Of a stretch of DNA of 5,666 bases, positions 1 to 5,435 are shown piece after piece; within the stretch, counting starts at the first letter, position 1; every line of letters begins with the position of its first letter. The translations under genes and the position numbers were made by a program. This DNA is from JOPF136 sp035272605 (GTDB taxonomy: Bacteria > Acidobacteriota > Terriglobia > Acidiferrales > UBA7541): positions 1 through 5,666 of the forward strand of contig DATEQM010000005.1 of assembly GCA_035272605.1 (NCBI GenBank), written 5' to 3'. A model generated the notes under the pieces. It did no database searches. It was given only the letters and a program-made list of their open reading frames with translations, and had not been told where the DNA came from.

Positions 1-1
1 C

Positions 2-193
2 GTTTCCGAAGAGGAAGTCACACCCACCGCGCATTTTGTGGACGACCTGGGCGCGGACTCGCTGGACCAGGTCGAGCTGGTCATGGCTCTCGAAGAGGCT
101 TTCGGAATCGAGATCCCCGATGAAGACGCGGAAAAAATCACCACCGTCAAGGACGCCATCGAATACATCGAGAAACACGCAGCCAAGAAATAA
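2..193 (+). CDS. acpP: Acyl carrier protein, 3' part (5' end outside window)
   Basis: Carrier of growing acyl chains in type II fatty acid synthesis, cytosolic, modified with 4'-phosphopantetheine. The frame starting at base 2 is open from the left edge to TAA at 191-193 and gives 63 residues. It contains the attachment motif GADSLD, whose serine codon is at 59-61, followed by the helix II segment QVELVMALEEAFGIEIPDED and then AEKITTVKDAIEYI. These match the classical ACP fold closely. Compared with the roughly 78-residue E. coli protein, about 17 N-terminal residues are missing, beyond the window edge. The fragment is very acidic, as expected. fabF follows 51 bases downstream on the same strand, the common acpP-fabF pairing, so the two are probably co-transcribed. 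The identity is clear; only the start is unseen. Confidence 0.96.
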   Translation, partial: VSEEEVTPTAHFVDDLGADSLDQVELVMALEEAFGIEIPDEDAEKITTVKDAIEYIEKHAAKK

Positions 194-209
194 TCCTCGG
201 CAAGATCGA

Positions 210-227
210 GTCCCGAGTCGCCGGGAC
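210..227 (+). other. Small hairpin in the acpP-fabF spacer
   Basis: GTCCCG (210-215) and CGGGAC (222-227) form a perfect 6-bp stem around a 6-base loop. It ends three bases before the GGAG (231-234) that serves as the fabF ribosome binding site. There is no T-run after it, so it is not a classical terminator. It could mark an mRNA processing point or dampen fabF translation relative to acpP; that role is inference. Confidence 0.35.
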
Positions 228-244
228 CACGGAGAATACGGGCC

Positions 245-1486
245 TTGAACCGACGAGTCGTCGTCACCGGTGTGGGACTGCTGTGCGGATGCGGCATCGG
301 CACCGAAGAAGTTTGGAGAAACATCGTCTCCGGCACGAGCGGCGTCGGCCCCATCACGCTCTTCGATGCCTCCGCCCATGATGCCCGCATTGCCGGCGAG
401 GTGCGCGGATTCGACCCGCTCAACTGGGTGGAGAAAAAAGAAATCAAAAAAATGGGCCGCTTCATCCAGTTCGCCCTGGCCGGGGCGGACTTCGCGATGA
501 AAATGTCCGGACTCGCCGTGACGCCGGAGAACTCCGAGCAGGTGGGCGTCTACATCGCCTCCGGCATCGGCGGTTTCGACGTGATCGAGCGCGAGCACAC
601 CAAGCTGATGCAGGGCGGGCCGGGAAAAATCTCGCCGTTCTTCATTCCGGCGACGATCATCAACCTGGCTGCGGGGCATATTTCCATCCGCTACGGCGCG
701 CGAGGGCCGAACTCCGCCACCGCCACGGCTTGCTCCGCGTCCGCGCACGCCATCGGCGACGCCTTCAAAATCATCCAGCGCAACGACGCGGACGCCATGA
801 TCTGCGGCGGCGCCGAAGCCGCCATCACTCCGCTGAGCGTCGGCGGATTCGCCGCCGCCCGCTCCCTCTCTACGCGCAACGACGAGCCCACGCGCGCCAG
901 CCGCCCGTTCGACGCGCAGCGCGACGGCTTTGTGATCGGCGAGGGCGCGGGCATCCTGATCCTCGAAGAGCTGGAGTTTGCCCGGCGACGCGGCGCTCCT
1001 ATTCTGGCCGAGATCGTCGGCTACGGCATGACCGGCGACGCGTATCACATCACCCAGCCCGCCGCCGGTGGCGACGGCGCCTACCGCGTGATGAAGCGCA
1101 CGCTGGCCGACGCCGGCGTCGGCCCGGAGCAGGTCGGCTACGCCAATGCCCACGGCACCTCAACGCCCCTCGGCGACTCCATCGAGACCGCGGCGATGAA
1201 GCGCCTGTTCGGCGAGCGCGCGAAATGCGTGCCCGTCAGCTCCACCAAATCCATGACCGGGCATCTGCTGGGCGGCGCGGGCGGTCTGGAGGCCGGCATT
1301 TCCGTGCTCGCTCTGCGCGAGCAGGTCCTCCCGCCCACCATCAACCTGGAAAACCCCGACCCCGAATGCGACCTGGACTACGTCCCGAACCATGCGCGCA
1401 AGGCCAAAGTCACCTATGCCCTTTCCAATTCCTTCGGCTTTGGCGGCACCAACGCCTGCCTGCTCTTCAAGCGCTGGGAGGGGTAG
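245..1486 (+). CDS. fabF: 3-oxoacyl-[acyl-carrier-protein] synthase II (KAS II)
   Basis: Catalyses the decarboxylating Claisen condensation of malonyl-ACP with acyl-ACP, the elongation step of type II fatty acid synthesis; a cytosolic homodimer of the thiolase fold. The 413-residue product has the usual FabF length and begins MNRRVVVTG, the conserved first strand. The catalytic set is complete and in the E. coli FabF positions: nucleophile Cys163 (in TATACSASAHAIGD), His303 (NAHGTSTPLGD), Lys335 and His340 (STKSMTGHLLGGAGG). The gatekeeper loop NSFGFGGTNA lies at about 395-404. The start is TTG at 245 with GGAG at 231-234, ten bases upstream; no ATG near this point would keep the conserved N-terminus. 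acpP lies 51 bases upstream and supplies the partner substrate. The Cys-His-His triad separates it from FabH (Cys-His-Asn). The TAG stop lies within a repeat-like motif (see 1483-1529). Confidence 0.97.
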   Translation: MNRRVVVTGVGLLCGCGIGTEEVWRNIVSGTSGVGPITLFDASAHDARIAGEVRGFDPLNWVEKKEIKKMGRFIQFALAGADFAMKMSGLAVTPENSEQVGVYIASGIGGFDVIEREHTKLMQGGPGKISPFFIPATIINLAAGHISIRYGARGPNSATATACSASAHAIGDAFKIIQRNDADAMICGGAEAAITPLSVGGFAAARSLSTRNDEPTRASRPFDAQRDGFVIGEGAGILILEELEFARRRGAPILAEIVGYGMTGDAYHITQPAAGGDGAYRVMKRTLADAGVGPEQVGYANAHGTSTPLGDSIETAAMKRLFGERAKCVPVSSTKSMTGHLLGGAGGLEAGISVLALREQVLPPTINLENPDPECDLDYVPNHARKAKVTYALSNSFGFGGTNACLLFKRWEG

Positions 1487-1529
1487 CGCCAGCCTGTCCT
1501 GAGCCCGCCGCGGCGGGCGAAAGGCAGGC
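1483..1529 (+). repeat. GC-rich palindromic element overlapping the fabF stop
   Basis: The core GCCCGCCGCGGCGGGC at 1503-1518 is a perfect 16-base palindrome. An outer stem pairs GCCTGTC (1492-1498) with GGCAGGC (1523-1529), seven pairs including one G-T wobble. The element is preceded by GTAGCGCCAGCC (1483-1494), which differs at one base from GTAGCGCCGGCC at 2407-2418 in front of the second hairpin. No T-run follows directly. It looks like a REP/BIME-type dispersed extragenic element rather than a plain terminator. Membership of a genome-wide family is inference, since only this window is visible. Confidence 0.5.
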
Positions 1530-1544
1530 GGCCCTTAGTTTCGA

Positions 1545-1570
1545 CGACAGTTTCTGTTGCGCGATTTTTT
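1545..1570 (+). terminator. Possible weak intrinsic terminator after fabF
   Basis: CGACAG (1545-1550) pairs with CTGTTG (1554-1559) around a TTT loop, six pairs with one G-T wobble. After a short CGCGA, six T residues follow at 1565-1570. The stem is short and the T-run starts five bases after it, so termination would be weak. The position, after the acpP-fabF unit and before a possible etfB promoter, is sensible. Confidence 0.3.
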
Positions 1571-1583
1571 GAGTTTCCCGGCG

Positions 1584-1589
1584 TAGAAT
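1584..1589 (+). promoter_or_regulatory. Possible -10 element upstream of etfB
   Basis: TAGAAT matches the sigma-70 TATAAT consensus at five of six bases and lies 42 bases before the etfB GTG, in the most AT-rich part of the 145-base spacer. I find no good -35 box at the right distance: GATTTT at 1563-1568 has 15 bases of spacing and is a poor match. The call rests on the -10 match and position only. Confidence 0.25.
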
Positions 1590-1631
1590 AGCGCTTCCGC
1601 AACGCAGGATTTTTACGGACGGGAGGTTTTC

Positions 1632-2402
1632 GTGAACATTGTCGTGTGCGTCAAGCAGGTGCCGGCCAAGGACGCCCCGCTGGCCATCACCGAAGGCGGC
1701 ACCTGGATTCGCGAGGCGGACATCAGCTTCGAGATGAACGAGCCCGACGGATTCGCCCTCGAAGAGGCGCTGCGGCTCAAGGAAAAGCACGGCGGCGAGG
1801 TGGTGGCCCTCTCCCTGGGCCCCGAGCGCTCCAAGCAAGCCATCAAGGAAGCCCTGGCGAAGGGCGCCGAGCGCGGCGTGCACGTCTCCGACGATAAATT
1901 CTACGAGCTCGATCCCCTCGGCTCGGCAAAGTGCCTGGCCGCCGCCATCCAGCACGAGAAATTCGATCTGGTGCTCACCGGCCTGCAGAGCGACGACCAC
2001 GGCTTCGGCCAGACCGGGGTGCTGCTCGCCGAACTGCTCGGCCTGCCCCACGCCACCCTCATCATGCAGATCGACGCGGCAGACGGCCGCCTGCGGCTGA
2101 AGCGCGAACTCGAAGCCGGATGGTTCCAATGGGTCGAGCTGCCGCTGCCGGCCGTGCTTTCCATCCAGTCCGGCATCAATAAGCCGCGCTACGCCACGCT
2201 GAAAGGCATCATGGCGGCAAAGAAAAAAGAAATCACCACGCTCACGCGCGCCGATCTCGGTGTCACGATTGCGCCGACGCAGCGCATCGAGCGCATCTAC
2301 GTCCCGAAGAAAACGAAAAAGACGGAAATACTGACTGGCACGGCGAAAGAAGCCGCGGCCAAACTGGTCGAGAAGCTGCGCCACGAGGCGCGGGTACTCT
2401 AG
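1632..2402 (+). CDS. etfB: Electron transfer flavoprotein subunit beta
   Basis: Beta subunit of the soluble ETF heterodimer, which accepts electrons from acyl-CoA and related flavin dehydrogenases and passes them to a membrane quinone reductase. The 256 residues match the family length. MNIVVCVKQVP opens the nucleotide-binding fold, and NEPDGFALEEALRLKEK (36-52) is the conserved helix. TGLQSDDHGFGQTG (116-129) is the AMP-binding stretch. GINKPRYATLKGIMAAKKK (181-199) is the docking loop; Leu190 matches the human ETF-beta anchor leucine 195. Of the two lysines methylated in human ETF-beta, K203 is matched by Lys198 but K200 is Ala195 here. The GTG start at 1632 has a strong GGGAGG (1621-1626) five bases upstream. 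etfA follows 55 bases after the TAG stop. The nucleotide stretch resembles the AMP-type (DD..QTG) more than the bifurcating type, so classical electron transfer is likelier. Confidence 0.96.
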   Translation: MNIVVCVKQVPAKDAPLAITEGGTWIREADISFEMNEPDGFALEEALRLKEKHGGEVVALSLGPERSKQAIKEALAKGAERGVHVSDDKFYELDPLGSAKCLAAAIQHEKFDLVLTGLQSDDHGFGQTGVLLAELLGLPHATLIMQIDAADGRLRLKRELEAGWFQWVELPLPAVLSIQSGINKPRYATLKGIMAAKKKEITTLTRADLGVTIAPTQRIERIYVPKKTKKTEILTGTAKEAAAKLVEKLRHEARVL

Positions 2403-2405
2403 GAA

Positions 2406-2439
2406 TGTAGCGCCGGCCCCGCGAGGCGGGGCCGGCACA
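2406..2439 (+). repeat. Strong hairpin between etfB and etfA
   Basis: GCCGGCCCCGC (2412-2422) and GCGGGGCCGGC (2426-2436) form a perfect 11-bp GC stem with a GAG loop. TGT (2406-2408) and ACA (2437-2439) can add three outer pairs across an AGC bulge. The following bases, CTTTCGCG, contain no real T-run, so full termination is unlikely. The left arm begins with GTAGCGCCGGCC (2407-2418), nearly identical to 1483-1494 after fabF. It ends eight bases before the etfA ribosome binding site GAAGG (2447-2451). It may be a dispersed palindromic element, with possible effects on transcript stability or subunit balance. Confidence 0.6.
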
Positions 2440-2457
2440 CTTTCGCGAAGGTGCAGC

Positions 2458-3447
2458 ATGAAAATTCTCGTAGTCACCGAACAACGCGACGCGCAGTGGA
2501 ACCGCGCCAGTTTTGAAACCCTGGCTGCCGCGCAGCAGGCCGCGGCCGCCTCCGGGACTGGTACGACCATCGCCGCCGCAGTCGCCGGCAAGGGCATCGC
2601 CGGGCTGGCCAGCGAACTCGCCGGCTACAAACTCGCAGAAGTTCTCGCCATCGACCACGACCTGCTGGAAAAATACACGCCCGACGGCTACACGCTCGCC
2701 CTGAAGCAGGTGATCGCCGGCGCGAAGCCGGACCTGGTCCTCTTCCCCCACACCTACCAGGTGCGCGATTTTGCCCCCAAGCTCGCTGCCTCGCTCGGCC
2801 GCGGCATGATCGCCGATTGCGTGGCCATGAGGAACGAAAACGGCAAGCTCGTCTTCGTCCGCCAGATGTTCCAGGGCAAGACGGCGGCCGACGTCTCCTT
2901 CCAGGGCGACCCGCCGTGGTTCGCTAGTTTCCAGGCAGGCTGCTTTCGCGGCGACCAGGTGGAAACGGGCGGCGGCGCAACCGTGCGCAACATCTCGGTG
3001 GAGCTGAAACCCGAACAGATCCGCACCAAGCCGCTGGAACTCTTCCGCGAGGCCAAGCAGGCCGTAGACTTGACGCAGGCGCCGATCATCGTGGCCATCG
3101 GCCGCGGCATCAAGGAGCCCGCCAACATCCCCATGGCGGAAAAACTCGCCAAGGCCATCGGCGGCGAAATCGCCGCTTCGCGCCCCATCTGCGACGAGGG
3201 CTGGCTGCCGCTCGATCGCCAGATCGGCAGCTCGGGACAGACCGTCGCGCCGAAACTGTACATGGCCATCGGCATCAGCGGCGCCATCCAGCACGTCGTG
3301 GGCATGAAGGGCTCGCGCTGCGTCGTGGCCGTCAACAAGGACGCAAACGCCCCCATTTTCGAAGTCGCCGACTACGGCATTGTCGGCGACCTCTTCGAAA
3401 TCGTTCCCGCCCTCACCGAGGAACTCGAAAAGTCGAAAACGGCCTGA
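2458..3447 (+). CDS. etfA: Electron transfer flavoprotein subunit alpha, FAD-binding
   Basis: Alpha subunit of ETF; it carries the redox-active FAD in its C-terminal domain and pairs with EtfB. The 329-residue product has the normal bacterial length. Residues 1-185 form the N-terminal alpha/beta domain (MKILVVTEQRDAQWN at the start, DLVLFPHTYQVRDFAPKLAA at 92-111). From about 205 the FAD domain shows GRGIKEP (215-221), SRPICDEGW (241-249) with the conserved Arg242 near the flavin, GSSGQTV (257-263), the ETF-alpha signature LYMAIGISGAIQH (267-279), AVNKDANAPIF (291-301) and DYGIVGDLFEIVP (305-317). The ATG at 2458 has GAAGG at 2447-2451, six bases upstream. It is the last plus-strand gene; its TGA faces the convergent oxidoreductase gene 23 bases away, and I see no convincing shared terminator in that gap. 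Confidence 0.97.
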   Translation: MKILVVTEQRDAQWNRASFETLAAAQQAAAASGTGTTIAAAVAGKGIAGLASELAGYKLAEVLAIDHDLLEKYTPDGYTLALKQVIAGAKPDLVLFPHTYQVRDFAPKLAASLGRGMIADCVAMRNENGKLVFVRQMFQGKTAADVSFQGDPPWFASFQAGCFRGDQVETGGGATVRNISVELKPEQIRTKPLELFREAKQAVDLTQAPIIVAIGRGIKEPANIPMAEKLAKAIGGEIAASRPICDEGWLPLDRQIGSSGQTVAPKLYMAIGISGAIQHVVGMKGSRCVVAVNKDANAPIFEVADYGIVGDLFEIVPALTEELEKSKTA

Positions 3448-3470
3448 CGAGACGCCTGCCTCGGGTGGAA

Positions 3471-5435
3471 TCAATCCAGTGGAGCACGCCTCGAATGAGC
3501 AGACTTCTGTTCCTCGCCGCTTCCGGTTTTGAGTAGCCGCATGGCGGTCAATTCCGCGACATCCAGGATCGTCACGTCGTCGCGCTTGGCATGGCCCGCG
3601 GCGTCGCGAAGCATGATGGGGCAGTAGGGGCAGGCCACCGCAATCGTGGATGCCTTCGTTTCCGCAAGCTGGGCGAATCGCCGCTGGTTGGCGCGTTCCT
3701 TTGCGGCCTCGCGCCGGTCGTCGGTGATGAAAAGCTGCGCGCCCCCGGCCCCGCAGCAGGAAGTATTCTGGCCGTGGTGCGAAGTTTCCGTCAGCGACAC
3801 TCCGCAGGCGCGGAGAATCTGCCGCGGAGCCTCGGTGATGCCGCGGCCCCTCGCCAGATAACAGGGGTCGTGATAGGTCACGGTCTCCGCGATCGGCTGC
3901 AGGGGAAGTTTCGGCAGGAGCTCCACCAAGAGTTCGGAATGGTGCAGCACCCGGATGCCGAGTTCCGCGTAGGACGCAATTTGACGGTAATCCTTGTCCA
4001 GCATCGTGGTGCAATGCGGGCAGCAGGAGAGAATGTTTTTTACCCGGATTTTGCGGAACGACTCGATGAGTTTTTCGCTCAGTTCCAAATAGAGATATTC
4101 ATTGCCGGCGCGGCGCGCCGGTTCTCCGCAGCAGGTTTCCCTCGCCAGCACGCCCCAGGAAACGCCGGCGGCGTCGAGAATCTCCTTCATGGCGGAAGCC
4201 ACCGCCTGCCCGTGAGGATCGAAACTCAGTCCGCAGCCAAGCCAAAAGAGCCACTCCTGGCTGCCATCGAATAAGGGGAACTGTTTACTCTCGACGAGCT
4301 TCTGCCGAACGTCCTGCCCGATGCCCCAGGGATTGTGCGGCGCGCGTTCCATGGTGGTGAACAGTTGGACGATCTTGTCGCTCGAAACACGGCCTTCGCT
4401 CACCAGCCCGCGGCGCAGATCGAGGATTTTTCTTCCCACGTGCTCGATGCCCACGGGGCAAACAGATTCACAGGCCCCGCACGAAAGGCACTGGAAGAGA
4501 TCCTCCTCGGAAATCCATGCCGCGCCCTTTGTTTTCTCGGATGCCGTTCCCGCGATCACCTCGCCGCCTTGCAGCAGCCCGTGCTGCAAGCCGAGGATGA
4601 TTTCCTTCGGGCTGAGAGATCCGCCGGAAAGGTTTGCGGGGCAGAAATCCGTGCAGCGGCCGCACTCCACGCACGCGTTTACGTCCAGCACATCCTTCCA
4701 TCCCAAGTCCTTGATGCGCACCATACCCAGATCTTCGCCATCATCCCGCAGCGGGCGCATGGAACTGGTCGATTCCGGACGCAGGAAAATTGCGAACGGC
4801 GCAAGGACCAGGTGCAAGTGCTTGGACTGCGGAATGACCACCAGCAACCCCAGGAACGCGAGCGTATGAGCCCACCAATTTGCTTTCCAGGCTGTGCTTC
4901 CCAGGGGAAACTCCCGCCATCCCAGCAAATACGTCACCATCAGCGCCGCAATCAGTGCGCCGACCAGCCCCGATGTGGGCGACAGCGCACCCAGAGCCGC
5001 CGGCCTCAAGACAAATCGGCGGAAGGACAGCCCGAGGATGCCCACCAGGACAGCAATCGCCCAGACCGCTACAAACGCTCCATACCAGCTCCGGTCTTCC
5101 GTCGCGTATTCCAGCCCGCGGATCCCAAAATAAAAATGCCGTGCGCTGATCCACGCAAAGGCAAGAAAGCCCCACACGACTGCAGCATGGAGGATTCCGG
5201 CGATTGGCCGGTCGCGCACCACGCGGTATTGCAAAACAACTTCCACGAAGGTCCGCCAAATCCGCTTCCCCGTGCCGCCGCGCGGTAGCTCCCCCGCTTT
5301 GGGGATTCGCAGAAGCTGACGCCGGTTGAGCTCGTTCCCAAAAAGCCAGATGCTTACAGCCAGGCACACAAGAACCGCCGCTTGTGACAGGCCCGGGATG
5401 AGAAGCGCCACGAACGAAGCGGGTAGAAAGGTCAT
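3471..5435 (-). CDS. Membrane-bound (Fe-S) oxidoreductase, FadF/EMO-like ETF:quinone oxidoreductase
   Basis: Probable membrane enzyme passing electrons from ETF to the quinone pool. From the ATG at 5433-5435 the protein has 654 residues. Five hydrophobic segments lie at about 2-33, 80-102, 119-139, 154-174 and 188-218, a NarI-like cytochrome b arrangement; His83, His100, His190, His206 and His208 are candidate haem ligands. Two 4Fe-4S motifs follow: CVECGRCTDFCP (Cys255, 258, 261, 265) and CLSCGACESVCP (316, 319, 322, 326). Two CCG domains follow: Cys401, Cys435-436, Cys472, Cys475 (CPHC), and Cys525, Cys560-561, Cys602, Cys605 (CPYC). No motif is broken. This is the architecture of Bacillus FadF and of EMO; convergent etfBA next door supports that partner. 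An HdrD-like enzyme or a glycolate-oxidase-type subunit is less likely given the membrane part. An in-frame ATG at 5522 would add 29 Arg-rich residues but lacks a good ribosome binding site. The chosen start has GAGGG at 5445-5449 and an ATGA overlap with the upstream frame. Confidence 0.88.
   Translation of the reverse strand: MTFLPASFVALLIPGLSQAAVLVCLAVSIWLFGNELNRRQLLRIPKAGELPRGGTGKRIWRTFVEVVLQYRVVRDRPIAGILHAAVVWGFLAFAWISARHFYFGIRGLEYATEDRSWYGAFVAVWAIAVLVGILGLSFRRFVLRPAALGALSPTSGLVGALIAALMVTYLLGWREFPLGSTAWKANWWAHTLAFLGLLVVIPQSKHLHLVLAPFAIFLRPESTSSMRPLRDDGEDLGMVRIKDLGWKDVLDVNACVECGRCTDFCPANLSGGSLSPKEIILGLQHGLLQGGEVIAGTASEKTKGAAWISEEDLFQCLSCGACESVCPVGIEHVGRKILDLRRGLVSEGRVSSDKIVQLFTTMERAPHNPWGIGQDVRQKLVESKQFPLFDGSQEWLFWLGCGLSFDPHGQAVASAMKEILDAAGVSWGVLARETCCGEPARRAGNEYLYLELSEKLIESFRKIRVKNILSCCPHCTTMLDKDYRQIASYAELGIRVLHHSELLVELLPKLPLQPIAETVTYHDPCYLARGRGITEAPRQILRACGVSLTETSHHGQNTSCCGAGGAQLFITDDRREAAKERANQRRFAQLAETKASTIAVACPYCPIMLRDAAGHAKRDDVTILDVAELTAMRLLKTGSGEEQKSAHSRRAPLD

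Noticed and set aside
730..1572. Plus-strand ORF of 280 codons inside fabF
   Set aside because: Extremely Arg-rich translation, the usual frame-shifted reading of a GC-rich gene; fabF in the true frame is complete.
1483..2439. CRISPR-like repeat pair
   Set aside because: Only two related motifs about 900 bases apart with genes between them and no regular spacers; palindromic extragenic elements fit better.
1467..2597. Long minus-strand ORF of 376 codons opposite etfB
   Set aside because: It is the antisense of a clear etfB with strong third-position GC bias; such shadow frames stay open in GC-rich DNA. Its translation shows no domain.
3448..3470. Bidirectional terminator between etfA and the convergent gene
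   Set aside because: Only a 4-bp CGAG/CTCG stem with an 8-base loop and no T-run on either strand; too weak to call.
2263..4014. Minus-strand ORF of 583 codons opposite etfA and overlapping the oxidoreductase gene
   Set aside because: It overlaps two well-supported genes in other frames, and its translation is a low-quality Arg/Gly/Asp/His-rich mix without motifs.
4335..5288. Plus-strand ORF of 317 codons opposite the oxidoreductase gene
   Set aside because: Antisense to intact ferredoxin and membrane segments; no recognisable protein features.
3471..5435. Heterodisulfide reductase of a methanogen-type system
   Set aside because: The CCG domains are shared with HdrB/HdrD, but the fused NarI-like membrane part, bacterial context and neighbouring etfBA point to the FadF/EMO group.
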